Part shown: piece after piece, positions 33,813 to 43,567 of the stretch
Layout: every line of letters begins with the position of its first letter
How positions within the stretch are numbered: position 1 is the stretch's first letter
Source: Bradyrhizobium yuanmingense
Lineage (GTDB): Bacteria > Pseudomonadota > Alphaproteobacteria > Rhizobiales > Xanthobacteraceae
Reading direction: 5' to 3'
Length of the DNA: 64,000 nt
Assembly (NCBI RefSeq): GCF_029167105.1
Contig: NZ_JARFML010000008.1
Span: forward strand, 124,001-188,000
Notes under the pieces: model-generated
What the model saw: the letters and a program-made list of their open reading frames with translations, nothing else
What the model was told of the DNA's origin: nothing
Databases searched by the model: none
Translations under genes and position numbers: made by a program

Positions 33813-35009
33813 ATGCGCGCGTCCTATCTCTTCACCAGCGAGTCCGTGTCCGAGGGCCATCCGGACAAGGTCTGTGACCGGATCTCCGATGAGATCGTCG
33901 ACCTGTTCTACCGTGAAGGGCCGAAGGCGGGCATCGACCCCTGGCAAATCCGCGCCGCCTGCGAGACGCTCGCGACCACCAACAAGGTGGTGATCGCCGG
34001 CGAGACCCGCGGCCCGAAGTCGGTGACCAACGAGCAGATCGAGGGCGTCGTCCGCGGTGCGATCAAGGACATCGGCTACGAGCAGGAAGGCTTCCACTGG
34101 AAGACCTGCGACATCGAGATCCTCCTGCACCCGCAATCGGCCGACATCGCCCAGGGCGTCGACGCGCTGCAGCCGGGCGAAGTCAAGGAAGAAGGCGCGG
34201 GCGACCAGGGCATCATGTTCGGCTACGCCACCAACGAGACGCCCGATCTGATGCCGGCGCCGATCTTCTACGCCCACAAGATCCTGCGCCTGATCTCGGA
34301 AGCCCGCCACTCCGGCAAGGAGAAGGTGCTGGGGCCGGACTCCAAGAGCCAGGTCACCGTGCAGTACGAGAACGGCAAGCCGGTCGGCGTGCGCGAGATC
34401 GTCGTCTCGCACCAGCATCTGGTTCCCGACCTCACCTCGAACCAGGTTCGCGAGATCGTCGAGCCCTATGTGCGCGAGGCGCTGCCGAAGGACTGGATCA
34501 CCGCGAAGACGATCTGGCACATCAACCCCACCGGCAAGTTCTACATCGGTGGTCCCGACGGCGATTCTGGCCTGACCGGCCGCAAGATCATCGTCGACAC
34601 CTATGGCGGTGCGGCCCCGCATGGCGGCGGCGCGTTCTCCGGCAAAGATCCGACCAAGGTCGACCGCTCCGCGGCCTATGCTGCGCGCTACGTCGCCAAG
34701 AACATCGTCGCCGCCGGTCTTGCCGACCGCTGCACGCTGCAGCTCGCCTACGCCATCGGCGTGGCGCGCCCGCTGTCGATCTACATCGACACCCACGGCA
34801 CCGGTAAGGTTTCGGAAGACCAGCTTGAGAAGGCCGCGGCGAAGGCGATGGACCTCACCCCGCGCGGCATCCGCAGCCATCTCGACCTCAACCGGCCGAT
34901 CTACGCGCGCACCTCGGCCTACGGCCATTTCGGCCGTACGCCCGACAACGAGGGCGGCTTCTCATGGGAGAAGACCGACCTCGTCGAGCAGCTCAAGCGC
35001 GCGCTCTAG
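33813..35009 (+). CDS. metK: S-adenosylmethionine synthetase
   Basis: A 398-residue enzyme making SAM from methionine and ATP. Diagnostic segments are [32 protein letters not shown] and [19 protein letters not shown]. Length and order match the bacterial family. AAGGGG lies ahead of the ATG, and a short GC-rich hairpin (CCGCC/GGCGG near 33783-33800) occupies the leader. ahcY follows after a repeat element. Confidence 0.96.
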   Translation: MRASYLFTSESVSEGHPDKVCDRISDEIVDLFYREGPKAGIDPWQIRAACETLATTNKVVIAGETRGPKSVTNEQIEGVVRGAIKDIGYEQEGFHWKTCDIEILLHPQSADIAQGVDALQPGEVKEEGAGDQGIMFGYATNETPDLMPAPIFYAHKILRLISEARHSGKEKVLGPDSKSQVTVQYENGKPVGVREIVVSHQHLVPDLTSNQVREIVEPYVREALPKDWITAKTIWHINPTGKFYIGGPDGDSGLTGRKIIVDTYGGAAPHGGGAFSGKDPTKVDRSAAYAARYVAKNIVAAGLADRCTLQLAYAIGVARPLSIYIDTHGTGKVSEDQLEKAAAKAMDLTPRGIRSHLDLNRPIYARTSAYGHFGRTPDNEGGFSWEKTDLVEQLKRAL

Positions 35010-35016
35010 CTCTCTT

Positions 35017-35105
35017 GCGTCATTCCGGGGCGCCGCGACGGCGGCGAACCCGGAATCTCGAACTTTCCGGATTCCGGGTTTGCTCGACGAGCGCCCCGGA
35101 ATGGC
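35017..35105. repeat. intergenic inverted repeat between metK and ahcY
   Basis: The outer CATTCCGGGGCGC pairs with GCGCCCCGGAATG, and an inner GAACCCGGAATC pairs with GATTCCGGGTTT apart from its end. The element ends about 25 bases before ahcY and may act as a partial terminator or mRNA stabiliser between the two genes. Confidence 0.75.
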
Positions 35106-35129
35106 GAGCCAAACAACAGGAACCCCCAA

Positions 35130-36551
35130 ATGAACGCGAAGCCCGGCTTCACCGATTACATCGTCAAGGACATTTCGCTCGCCGATTTCGGCCGCAAGGA
35201 GCTCTCGCTGGCCGAGACCGAGATGCCCGGCCTGATGGCTACCCGCGAGGAGTACGGCCCGAAGCAGCCGCTGAAGGGCGCGCGCATCGCCGGCTCGCTG
35301 CACATGACGATCCAGACCGGCGTGTTGATCGAGACGCTCGCCGCGCTCGGCGCCGACATCCGCTGGGTCTCCTGCAACATCTATTCGACGCAGGATCACG
35401 CTGCCGCTGCGATCGCCGCCGCCGGCATTCCCGTCTTCGCCGTCAAGGGCGAGACGCTGACCGAGTACTGGGACTACACCGCCAAGCTGTTCGACTGGCA
35501 CGGCGGCGGTCACCCGAACATGATCCTCGATGACGGCGGTGACGCCACCATGTATGTCCATCTCGGTCTGCGCGCCGAGAACGGCGACACCGCCTTCCTC
35601 GACAAGCCCGGCTCCGAGGAAGAGGAAGTGTTCTTCGCGCTTCTGAAGAAGCAGCTCAAGGAAAAGCCGAAGGGCTACTTCGCCGGGATCGCCAACAGCA
35701 TCAAGGGCGTTTCCGAGGAGACCACGACGGGCGTGCATCGTCTCTATGACATGCAGAAGGCAGGCACGCTGCTGTGGCCGGCCATCAACGTCAACGACAG
35801 CGTCACCAAGTCGAAGTTCGACAACCTCTATGGTTGCCGTGAATCGCTGGTCGACGGCATCCGCCGCGGCACCGACGTGATGCTGTCGGGCAAGGTCGCG
35901 ATGGTCGCCGGCTTCGGCGACGTCGGCAAGGGCTCGGCCGCCTCGCTGCGCCAGGCCGGCTGCCGCGTCATGGTCTCCGAGGTCGATCCGATCTGCGCGC
36001 TGCAGGCGGCGATGGAAGGCTACGAGGTCGTGACCATGGAAGACGCCGCGCCGCGGGCCGACATCTTCGTCACCGCCACCGGCAACAAGGACATCATCAC
36101 CATCGAGCACATGCGCGCGATGAAGGATCGCGCCATCGTCTGCAACATCGGCCACTTCGACAACGAGATCCAGATCGCGTCTCTGCGCAATCTGAAGTGG
36201 ACCAACATCAAGCCGCAGGTCGACGAGATCGAGTTCCCCGACAAGCACCGCATCATCCTGCTGTCGGAGGGCCGCCTCGTGAACCTCGGCAACGCGATGG
36301 GCCATCCGTCCTTCGTGATGTCGGCATCCTTCACCAACCAGACGCTGGCGCAGATCGAGCTGTTCGCCAACAACAAGGACGGCAAGTACGAGAAGAAGGT
36401 CTACGTGCTGCCCAAGACGCTCGACGAGAAGGTCGCCCGCCTGCACCTCTCCAAGATCGGCGTCAAACTCACCGAGCTCCGCAAGGACCAGGCGGACTAT
36501 ATCGGCGTGAAACCGGAAGGCCCGTACAAGAGCGATCATTACCGGTATTGA
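35130..36551 (+). CDS. ahcY: adenosylhomocysteinase
   Basis: A 473-residue NAD-dependent enzyme that splits S-adenosylhomocysteine into adenosine and homocysteine. Clear segments are [31 protein letters not shown], the NAD site [14 protein letters not shown], and the C-terminal SDHYRY tail that contributes to NAD binding. It has the roughly 40-residue insert ([16 protein letters not shown]) usual in bacterial forms. With metK upstream it completes the SAM recycling route; the MetE-like protein could return homocysteine to methionine. Confidence 0.96.
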   Translation: MNAKPGFTDYIVKDISLADFGRKELSLAETEMPGLMATREEYGPKQPLKGARIAGSLHMTIQTGVLIETLAALGADIRWVSCNIYSTQDHAAAAIAAAGIPVFAVKGETLTEYWDYTAKLFDWHGGGHPNMILDDGGDATMYVHLGLRAENGDTAFLDKPGSEEEEVFFALLKKQLKEKPKGYFAGIANSIKGVSEETTTGVHRLYDMQKAGTLLWPAINVNDSVTKSKFDNLYGCRESLVDGIRRGTDVMLSGKVAMVAGFGDVGKGSAASLRQAGCRVMVSEVDPICALQAAMEGYEVVTMEDAAPRADIFVTATGNKDIITIEHMRAMKDRAIVCNIGHFDNEIQIASLRNLKWTNIKPQVDEIEFPDKHRIILLSEGRLVNLGNAMGHPSFVMSASFTNQTLAQIELFANNKDGKYEKKVYVLPKTLDEKVARLHLSKIGVKLTELRKDQADYIGVKPEGPYKSDHYRY

Positions 36552-36577
36552 TCCGCCGGTCGACCAACCATCGACGC

Positions 36578-36610
36578 AAAGCCCCGGAGCGATCCGGGGC
36601 TTTGTTGTTT
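36578..36610 (+). terminator. rho-independent terminator after ahcY
   Basis: Perfect 11-base stem AAAGCCCCGGA / TCCGGGGCTTT with loop GCGA, followed by GTTGTTTT. Position 27 bases after the ahcY stop fits a strong terminator. Confidence 0.9.
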
Positions 36611-36708
36611 TGGGGCATGGAATTCAACTCGCCTTGCGGTTGCGGCACGTTGATTGCCGATTGACGGCCAGCGGCGGCAGGCGGACAATCCGCCCGGCGG
36701 AGGAAACC

Positions 36709-38169
36709 ATGCAACAAGAACATTTCGACGTCCTCATCGTCGGTGCCGGGCTATCAGGCATCGGCGCCGGCTATCATCTGCAGACCAAGTGTCCGGGCAA
36801 GAGCTATGTCATCATCGAGGGACGCGATTGCATCGGCGGCACCTGGGACCTCTTCCGCTATCCCGGCATCCGCTCCGACAGCGACATGTTCACCCTCGGC
36901 TATTCGTTCAAGCCGTGGACCGATCCGAAGGCGATCGCCGACGGGCCGCAGATCCTCAACTACGTGCGCGAGACCGCTAGCGAGAACGGCATTGACAAGC
37001 ACATCCGCTTCCACCATCGCGTCAAGCGCGCGGCGTGGTCGACGCCGGATGCGCGCTGGACGGTGGAAGCCGAGCGCATCACGGGCGAGGGCGCGACCGA
37101 GCTGGTGCGCTTCACCTGCAATTTCTTATTTCTTTGCTCGGGCTATTACAAATACGAGGCGGGCTACACGCCGGAGTTCAAGGGCGCTGCTGATTTCGCC
37201 GGCCGCATCGTGCATCCGCAGAAATGGACCGAGGACATCGACTACGCGGGCAAGCGTGTCGTCGTGATCGGCTCGGGCGCGACAGCGGTAACGCTGGTGC
37301 CGGAGCTCGCCAAGAAGGCGGCGCAGGTCACCATGCTGCAGCGCTCGCCGACCTATGTGGTGTCGCGGCCGGCGCAGGATCCCGTCGCCAACAAGCTGCG
37401 CCGCAACCTGCCGGCGAAGTTCGCCTATCACCTGATCCGCTGGCGCAACGTGATGTGGGGGATGTTCTTCTTCCAGCTCAGCCGGCGCAGGCCGGCGAAG
37501 GTGAAGGACCTCATTCTCAAAGGCGTGCAGATGGCGCTCGGCCCGGACTACGACGTCGCGACCCACTTCACGCCGCGCTACAATCCCTGGGACCAGCGGT
37601 TGTGCCTCGTGCCCGATGGCGACCTCTTCAAGGCGATCCGCGAGCAGCGCGCCAGCGTCGTCACCAGCGAGATCGACACCTTCACGCATGACGGCATACG
37701 CCTGAAGGACGGCAGCGAGCTGGCGGCCGACATCATCGTGACGGCGACCGGGCTGGTGCTCCAGGTCGTCGGCGGTCTCGAGGTCAGCGTCGACGGCCGC
37801 TCCGTCGATTTCGCCAACACGCTGACCTACAAGGGCATGATGTATGCCGACGTGCCGAACATGGCCTCGGCCTTCGGCTACACCAACGCGTCCTGGACGC
37901 TGAAATGCGACCTCACCTGCGAATATGTCTGTCGCCTCATCAATTACATGGACCGGCACAATTTCCGCCAGTGCATGCCGCACAACGATGATCCCACCAT
38001 CACCGCGCAGCCTTCGCTCGATTTCACCTCGGGCTACGTGCAGCGCTCGATCGCCAAGATGCCAAAGCAGGGCTCGAAGCGGCCCTGGCGGCTTCACCAG
38101 AACTACGCGCTCGACATCGTCTCGTTGCGCTTCGGCCGGATCGACGACGGCGTGATGCAGTATTCCTGA
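36709..38169 (+). CDS. flavin-containing (Baeyer-Villiger-type) monooxygenase
   Basis: A 486-residue FAD/NADPH monooxygenase. The FAD motif is VGAGLSGIG at residues 12-20, GGTWDLFRYPGIRSDSD is the group's substrate/flavin region, FAGRIVHPQKW fits the Baeyer-Villiger fingerprint FxGxxxHxxxW, and IGSGATAVT is the NADPH Rossmann motif. It should insert one oxygen atom into a ketone or oxidise an amine or sulfide. ATG at 36709 has GGAGGAAACC upstream. It stands alone after the ahcY terminator. Confidence 0.9.
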   Translation: MQQEHFDVLIVGAGLSGIGAGYHLQTKCPGKSYVIIEGRDCIGGTWDLFRYPGIRSDSDMFTLGYSFKPWTDPKAIADGPQILNYVRETASENGIDKHIRFHHRVKRAAWSTPDARWTVEAERITGEGATELVRFTCNFLFLCSGYYKYEAGYTPEFKGAADFAGRIVHPQKWTEDIDYAGKRVVVIGSGATAVTLVPELAKKAAQVTMLQRSPTYVVSRPAQDPVANKLRRNLPAKFAYHLIRWRNVMWGMFFFQLSRRRPAKVKDLILKGVQMALGPDYDVATHFTPRYNPWDQRLCLVPDGDLFKAIREQRASVVTSEIDTFTHDGIRLKDGSELAADIIVTATGLVLQVVGGLEVSVDGRSVDFANTLTYKGMMYADVPNMASAFGYTNASWTLKCDLTCEYVCRLINYMDRHNFRQCMPHNDDPTITAQPSLDFTSGYVQRSIAKMPKQGSKRPWRLHQNYALDIVSLRFGRIDDGVMQYS

Positions 38170-38276
38170 TCGCATCGCTGCGCCGCGTGCGACCGGGAGC
38201 CCCACTTCGCGCCCTGAGCAATGCGCGTTTTCGCGTATACGGCGGGGCGGCTGAATCGGCGATGGTTCCGGAACGG

Positions 38277-38291
38277 TTAACGCCGATTTAA
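38277..38291. promoter_or_regulatory. CtrA-type site TTAA-N7-TTAA
   Basis: TTAA at 38277-38280, seven bases, then TTAA at 38288-38291: an exact match to the full CtrA consensus of alphaproteobacteria. It ends 56 bases before the start of a 51-residue protein gene. The region is otherwise GC-rich, so a chance match is less likely. Confidence 0.55.
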
Positions 38292-38347
38292 CGGATGAGT
38301 CCTACCCTGTCTCGGCCGGGGTTACTCGCAAGGCCGAGGTGAGCCCA

Positions 38348-38503
38348 ATGGAAGCCCAGAGAATAGCGGTCGACGCCGTCGTCGCGTTGACCGATTGCGA
38401 TCGCGACGCTGTCATCGCCTTCATCCGCCGCCTCTACCTCGCCGGCGTCACCGACCCCAAGCGCCTAACTTTCAAGGGCCTGCAGGCGCTGTCACGGGCC
38501 TGA
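38348..38503 (+). CDS. 51-residue conserved-looking small protein
   Basis: An ATG with GAGGTGAG upstream opens a 51-codon frame rich in Ala, Asp and Arg (VDAVVALTDCDRDAVIAFIR, LYLAGVTDPKRLTFKGL). The composition is that of a small soluble helical protein, not of shadow sequence. A CtrA-type site precedes it. I do not recognise a family; a role in cell-cycle- or stress-linked regulation is a guess. Confidence 0.6.
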   Translation: MEAQRIAVDAVVALTDCDRDAVIAFIRRLYLAGVTDPKRLTFKGLQALSRA

Positions 38504-38643
38504 CTCGGCTCGTTTCGGCCGGTTTGGACCCAATTCCATCCCTTGCTCTCCCCGGCGTGATTGCAATCCACCGGTGAATATCTTGCCGCTCGGGCCGGGT
38601 CGAGCTACACGACACCCCAGCTGGGTCACTTGGGATTGGGGAA

Positions 38644-39573
38644 ATGTTGAAACAGCTTTTTGCGCCGCAGCTCGTCATTTTGTATGTGCTTGCGGCCTCG
38701 ACGATTTACGTTCACTTCCGCGGCAAGCAGCGGCTGCGCTTCGCGCGCCAACTCGGCGATCACTCGACCTATCTCGCACCTTACAATGTGCTGATGTATG
38801 CGGGCTCGGCGGTGCCGAACAAGCCGGTGATCTCGGTCGATCAGTTTCCGGAGCTGAAGCCCCTCAGCGAGAACTGGCAGACCATCCGCGACGAGGCCGT
38901 GCGCCTGTTCGATGAAGGTTTTATCCGCGCTGCGGCGAAGAACAACGACTGGGGCTTCTACTCGTTCTTCAAGAGCGGCTGGAAGCGGTTTTACCTGAAA
39001 TGGTACGACGACTTCCTGCCCTCGGCGAACACGCTGTGCCCGAAGACGGTGGAGCTGCTCAAATCGATCCCGAGCGTGCATGGCGCGATGTTCGCGATGC
39101 TGCCGCCCGGCGGCAAGCTCGGCGCTCACCGTGATCCCTTCGCCGGCTCTCTTCGCTATCATCTCGGCCTGGTCACGCCGAACTCGAACAAGTGCCGGAT
39201 CCTCGTCGATGGCGTCGAATGCGTCTGGCGTGATGGCGAGGCCTTCATGTTCGACGAAACCTTCATCCACAGCGCCGAGAATGCGACCGACGTCAACCGC
39301 ATCATCCTGTTCTGCGACGTCGAGCGCCCGATGAAGTACGGCTTCATGACCGCGATCAACCGCTGGGTCAGCCATCACATCGTCAAGGCGTCGGCGACCC
39401 AGAATGTCGACGGTGAGCACGTCGGCGTGCTCAACAAGGTGTTCGGCAAGCTCTACGAGATCCACCTCGCCAGCCGCAAGGTGAAGGAGTGGAACCGCAA
39501 CGTCTACTACACGCTGAAATACTCGCTGACGGCGCTGATCCTCGGCCTGATCGTGTACTCGGCACTGAATTGA
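38644..39573 (+). CDS. aspartyl/asparaginyl beta-hydroxylase-family protein (LpxO-like)
   Basis: A 309-residue Fe(II)/2-oxoglutarate dioxygenase with hydrophobic segments near both ends (PQLVILYVLAASTIYVHF and SLTALILGLIVYSAL), as in LpxO, which hydroxylates lipid A acyl chains. Iron ligands are GAHRDP (HxD) and the distal His in TFIHSAEN; the arginine of VNRIILFCDV could hold 2-oxoglutarate. Its position near an LPS region supports a lipid A role. Peptide hydroxylation is the alternative. Confidence 0.88.
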   Translation: MLKQLFAPQLVILYVLAASTIYVHFRGKQRLRFARQLGDHSTYLAPYNVLMYAGSAVPNKPVISVDQFPELKPLSENWQTIRDEAVRLFDEGFIRAAAKNNDWGFYSFFKSGWKRFYLKWYDDFLPSANTLCPKTVELLKSIPSVHGAMFAMLPPGGKLGAHRDPFAGSLRYHLGLVTPNSNKCRILVDGVECVWRDGEAFMFDETFIHSAENATDVNRIILFCDVERPMKYGFMTAINRWVSHHIVKASATQNVDGEHVGVLNKVFGKLYEIHLASRKVKEWNRNVYYTLKYSLTALILGLIVYSALN

Positions 39574-39666
39574 GGCAAATGCGCGGGGCGGATCAGCGAA
39601 GCTTGGTCCGCCGTGGCCTCATCTCGATCCGCCCTGGCGCGATCGTCTGATCTCGGTCGGCATTGT

Positions 39667-40215
39667 CTAGTGATGGTGCTTGTGCTTGTGCCCTGCGGAG
39701 CCGTCTGGACGCTGATAGCCTCGTAACTCTGCATACCGCTGCATCTGGCTCTGATCGAGCAAGGCAGCGGTTGATAGGTGGTATTTGAGGTGGCTCTCGC
39801 GGAGCTGCCCCTGAGTTTCGGCAATGGCGCCAATGCTGGTCTTGAGCGCTTCCGATGTGACCGCACGGGAAGAGAAGAGGTCTTCCAGCGCTCTCTCTTG
39901 CTCGACGAGCTTGTTACCCAGCGGAACAGCTTCCTGTTTCATGGCATCGAACAGCCGTTGAACCGCGGCGCGCTGATCGGCGGTGAGGCCGAGACGATCA
40001 CTGAGCTCGAGAACGTGGCTGGGACCGGGATATCCATTGAGCTCCGCAGCAAGAGCCAGGCCCATCCCGCGTCCGGCGCGGAGATCGTCGATCTGTTGCT
40101 GTGACAGCGCCTTGATGGGGCGCTTCTCGAGGCCGGCATAGGGTTGACTGGACTGCGCGCCGGCTGCGCTACTGGTGAGGAGGAGGGAGGCTGCAAGCAG
40201 AAGCAGGCGGTTCAT
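39667..40215 (-). CDS. CpxP/Spy-like periplasmic protein with His-rich tail
   Basis: A 182-residue exported protein: the signal peptide LLLLAASLLLTSSAAGAQ is followed by a helical region with LGLTADQRAAVQRLFDAMKQE and repeated helices typical of LTxxQ/metal-resistance sensors such as CpxP, Spy and CnrX. The C-terminus ends GHKHKHHH, which could bind Ni, Co, Zn or Cu. It probably guards the periplasm against metal or misfolded protein. It is convergent with LpxO-like and divergent from the NTF2-like gene. Confidence 0.82.
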   Translation of the reverse strand: MNRLLLLAASLLLTSSAAGAQSSQPYAGLEKRPIKALSQQQIDDLRAGRGMGLALAAELNGYPGPSHVLELSDRLGLTADQRAAVQRLFDAMKQEAVPLGNKLVEQERALEDLFSSRAVTSEALKTSIGAIAETQGQLRESHLKYHLSTAALLDQSQMQRYAELRGYQRPDGSAGHKHKHHH

Positions 40216-40331
40216 GAATCTGGCTCCATACAACGGAGCCGGCCGATGTCGAAGCATCGAACCCGGCTCTGATGTGACCCTGTCGCGATCGCGTGATCCC
40301 GGAGCGCAAATCTTGCTGGATAGTCCGTCCC

Positions 40332-40838
40332 ATGGCAACAAAGATCGCCGCGATTGAGTTGCCGAATGTGGAGCAGGCGATGGCCTCTTTGCCGACCGCG
40401 AATGCTGAGACCATGCAGTTCTTCCGCGAGTGGCTGGACACCTTCGCGGGTTATGTCCGCGAGGTCGATTACGCCTCGGCGCGGCCGCTCTTCCATCCCG
40501 ACGTGCTCGCTTTCGGCACCCATAACGACGTCATCCCCGGCCTCGATCAATGGGTCAAGACGCAATGGGACAACGTCTGGCCAAGGACCGCCGACTTCCG
40601 TTTCGTCCTGGATCAGACGTCCGTTCTAGCATCGCCTGATGGCACGATGGCAACCGTGATCGCGCCGTGGACCAGCACGGGCTATCATCCCGATGGCAGC
40701 ACATTTGCGCGTCCCGGCCGGGCGACCATGGTGTTTTCGAGAAGCGGCGATCGCTGGCTGTGCGTGCATTCGCACATGTCGCTCAATCGCGGTGTGCCGC
40801 AGGCGAGCCACGCCAATCGGCCGGTCAAGGCCTGGTAG
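40332..40838 (+). CDS. NTF2-like (SnoaL/DUF4440-type) protein
   Basis: A 168-residue protein with the cone-shaped NTF2 fold pattern: FREWLDTFAGYVREVDYASARPLFHPDV, then a beta-rich half ending VFSRSGDRWLCVHSHMS. Such proteins are small ligand binders or isomerases; no catalytic assignment is possible. ATG at 40332 was chosen over upstream in-frame codons. It ends at a shared bidirectional terminator. Confidence 0.8.
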   Translation: MATKIAAIELPNVEQAMASLPTANAETMQFFREWLDTFAGYVREVDYASARPLFHPDVLAFGTHNDVIPGLDQWVKTQWDNVWPRTADFRFVLDQTSVLASPDGTMATVIAPWTSTGYHPDGSTFARPGRATMVFSRSGDRWLCVHSHMSLNRGVPQASHANRPVKAW

Positions 40839-40864
40839 CTCGACCGCGTGCACGATCGACATGC

Positions 40865-40889
40865 AAAAGGCCCCATTCCGGGGCCTTTT
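40865..40889. terminator. bidirectional rho-independent terminator
   Basis: A perfect 10-base stem AAAAGGCCCC / GGGGCCTTTT with loop ATTCC. The A and T runs at the two ends let it serve both convergent genes, the NTF2-like gene and the FAH-family gene. Confidence 0.88.
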
Positions 40890-40910
40890 GAGTCCGAGCT
40901 GCAGCGAGCC

Positions 40911-41612
40911 TTATTCCGGCTGGCCGATGCTGACCTTCAGCGTGCCGATGCCGTCGACGCCGCATTCGAGCTTGTCGCCAGGCTGGAGCTGCGACACGCC
41001 GGCGGGCGTGCCGGTCATGATGATGTCGCCGGCGGCGAGCTTCACCTGCTGGGAGAGTTGCCAGATGATCTCGGGCACGTTCCAGATCAATTCGGTGAGG
41101 TCGCCCTTCTGCGCTTCCTTGCCGTTGACCGTCAGCCAGATCTTGCCCTTGGCGGGATGGCCGATCTTCGAGGCCGGCTGCAGCGCGGAGCAGGGCGCCG
41201 AATAGTCGAACGACTTGCCGATCTCCCACGGGCGCTCCTTCTTGCGCGAGGCGATCTGGAGGTCGCGCCGGGTGAGGTCGATGCCGACGGCGTAGCCGTA
41301 GACGTGGTCCAGAGCCTTGTCGGCGGGAATGTTCAGTCCACCGCTCTTCATCGCGACGACCAGCTCGACCTCGTGATGCAGATCCTTGGTCAGAGGCGGA
41401 TAGGGAATGGTGGCGCCGTCGGGCACCAGCATGTCGGCATGCTTGCCGAAGAAAAACGGCGGGGCGCGCTCGTCATTGCCCATCTCGCGAATGTGCTCGA
41501 GATAGTTGCGGCCGACGCACCAGATGCGGCGCACCGGATAACGGCCGCTCTCGCCGACAACGGGAAGCGAAGCCTGGGGCGGAAGCGGGATGACGTAGGA
41601 GGCGGCGTTCAT
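40911..41612 (-). CDS. fumarylacetoacetate hydrolase-family protein
   Basis: A 233-residue FAH-family enzyme of the short type (fumarylpyruvate/acylpyruvate hydrolase). Characteristic are IWCVGRNYLEH, PFFFGKHAD, the metal ligand region HHEVELVVAM, YAVGIDLTRRDLQ and the C-terminal IIMTGTPAGVS. It cleaves a C-C bond in a beta-diketo acid, as in gentisate breakdown. The ABC exporter gene lies just upstream on the same strand but is functionally unrelated. Confidence 0.9.
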   Translation of the reverse strand: MNAASYVIPLPPQASLPVVGESGRYPVRRIWCVGRNYLEHIREMGNDERAPPFFFGKHADMLVPDGATIPYPPLTKDLHHEVELVVAMKSGGLNIPADKALDHVYGYAVGIDLTRRDLQIASRKKERPWEIGKSFDYSAPCSALQPASKIGHPAKGKIWLTVNGKEAQKGDLTELIWNVPEIIWQLSQQVKLAAGDIIMTGTPAGVSQLQPGDKLECGVDGIGTLKVSIGQPE

Positions 41613-41645
41613 GCGGGTCTCGCTGCTCTTGAGGTGAAACGAACT

Positions 41646-43448
41646 CTATGCGGTTGCGCTGATCGGCGCCAGAGCGCCGGCGTCGTGATGTTGCAGGCGG
41701 AAGAACGAGGCATAGCGGCCGCCGCGACGGAGCAGCTCGTCATGGCGGCCCTGCTCGACGATCTCGCCGCCTTCGACCACCAGGATGCTGTCTGCGTGCA
41801 TGATGGTGTGCAGGCGGTGCGCGATCACGATGGTGGTGCGGTTCTGGCAGAGATGCTCGATCGCCTCCTGCACCTGCCGCTCGGATTCGGAATCGAGGGC
41901 TGCGGTTGCTTCGTCCAGGAGGATGATCGGCGCATTCTTGAGCAGCGCGCGCGCGACCGCTATGCGCTGGCGCTGTCCGCCCGAGAGCTGGGTGCCGTGC
42001 TCGCCGACCGGCGTGTCGTAGCCGAGCGGAAAGCCCATGATGAAGTCGTGCGCGCAGGCCGCCTTCGCCGCCGCGACGATCTCGTCCTCGCTGGCGCCCG
42101 GCTTGCCGAAGGCGATGTTGTTGCGGATGGTGTCGCGGAACAGATAGACGTCCTGGCCGACATAGGCGGTCTGGGCGCGAAGCGATTTGCGCGAGACCGA
42201 CGAGATCGACTGGCCGTCGATCACGATGTCGCCCTGCGTCACCTCGTAGAAGCGCAGGAGCAGCCCCAGCACCGTCGACTTGCCGCCGCCGGAGGGGCCG
42301 ACCAGCGCAGTCACCTTGCCGGACTCGGCGACGAAGCTCATGCGGTTGAGCACGGTCTCGCCCGAGCGGTAGGAGAAGCTGACGTCGCGCAGCTCGATGC
42401 GGGCATCCGTCAGCTTCAGCGCCGGCTTGTCATCGTCGGACTGCTCGCTCGCGGGGCTGTCGACGACCTCGAGCAGCATGCGGGCGCCGACCAGCTGGCT
42501 GTTGAGATCGATGTTGAGCCGGGCCAGCCGCTTGGCCGGCTCAGTCGCCATCAGGAACGCGGTCATGAACGAAAAGAATGCGCCGGGCGTGGCGTTGAGC
42601 GCGACCACGGCATAGCCGCCGTACATCAGGCAGCCCGCGACGGCGAAGCCGCCCAGCATCTCCATCAGCGGGTTGGAGCGGTTGGCGACGCGGGCCATCT
42701 TGTTGGCGTTGCGCTCGACGACCGCGATGTTCTCGTCGATGCGCTTCTGCATGGTCTCTTCGAGCGTGAACGCCTTGACGGTGCGGATGCCCTGCAGCGA
42801 TTCCTGCATCGTCTCCATGATGTCGGCGGTGCCGGTGAACTGGTTGAAGGCCAGGCCCTTGATGCGCTTGACCAGCTTGCGCAGCACCAGCATCGCCGGC
42901 GGCACCGCGACGAGGCCGATGAACGACATCAGCGGGTCCTGCCAGACCATCACGCCGATCATGGCGAGCAGCATCAGGAGATCGCGCCCGATGGCGTTGA
43001 CCAGCATGTTGAGCACGTCCGTGATCGACTTGGCGCCGGCGGTCAGCCGCGCGAGAAATTCAGAGGAGTGCCGCTCGGAGAAGAAGCCGACGCTTTCGCG
43101 CATCAATTTTGCGAACAGTTGGCGCTGGTTGGTGGCGAGGATCGCGTTGCTGATCTTGGTCAGGATCACCATGTGGCCGTAGGTCGCCACGCCCTTGACG
43201 AACAGCAGAGCGACCGTGATGGCCGAGAACATCGCGATGCCCGGGATGTTCTTGTCGACATAGGCCTGGTTGATGACCTGGCCGAGGACGTAGGTCGCAG
43301 CAGCGGTCGCACCGGCCGCGAGCGCCATCAGCGCGAAGGCCACGAGGTAGCGCCGCCAGTAGACGATTCCCTGTTCCGTGATCAGGCGGCGAATCAGGAC
43401 CGCTGCCGCGTAGGGATCGTCGGTGATTTTCTTTGGAAACTGGGCCAT
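41646..43448 (-). CDS. MsbA-like ABC exporter (fused membrane and ATPase domains)
   Basis: A 600-residue half-transporter. Six membrane segments occupy about residues 35-320. The ATPase domain has Walker A GPSGGGKSTVLG, signature LSGGQRQRIAVARA and Walker B IILLDEATAALDSES. It would act as a homodimer exporting a lipid or polysaccharide precursor, as MsbA does for lipid A; adjacency to the LPS genes supports this. ATG at 43448 was chosen over an upstream non-ATG codon. Confidence 0.88.
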   Translation of the reverse strand: MAQFPKKITDDPYAAAVLIRRLITEQGIVYWRRYLVAFALMALAAGATAAATYVLGQVINQAYVDKNIPGIAMFSAITVALLFVKGVATYGHMVILTKISNAILATNQRQLFAKLMRESVGFFSERHSSEFLARLTAGAKSITDVLNMLVNAIGRDLLMLLAMIGVMVWQDPLMSFIGLVAVPPAMLVLRKLVKRIKGLAFNQFTGTADIMETMQESLQGIRTVKAFTLEETMQKRIDENIAVVERNANKMARVANRSNPLMEMLGGFAVAGCLMYGGYAVVALNATPGAFFSFMTAFLMATEPAKRLARLNIDLNSQLVGARMLLEVVDSPASEQSDDDKPALKLTDARIELRDVSFSYRSGETVLNRMSFVAESGKVTALVGPSGGGKSTVLGLLLRFYEVTQGDIVIDGQSISSVSRKSLRAQTAYVGQDVYLFRDTIRNNIAFGKPGASEDEIVAAAKAACAHDFIMGFPLGYDTPVGEHGTQLSGGQRQRIAVARALLKNAPIILLDEATAALDSESERQVQEAIEHLCQNRTTIVIAHRLHTIMHADSILVVEGGEIVEQGRHDELLRRGGRYASFFRLQHHDAGALAPISATA

Positions 43449-43567
43449 CCGGTGTCCATTGACGGCGCAGGACAAAAGCCTGCCCGCGCGTCAGGGATCG
43501 ATGGGCCTCTGTGCCCGCTCAAGCCGGGTTTTTCAAGCCCAATTAAGGGCTTGCGCTTGGGATGATT

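Noticed and set aside
40848..43565. Antisense frame of 905 codons opposite the ABC exporter and FAH gene
   Set aside because: The minus-strand genes have intact ABC and FAH motifs; the plus frame has none and begins in a terminator.
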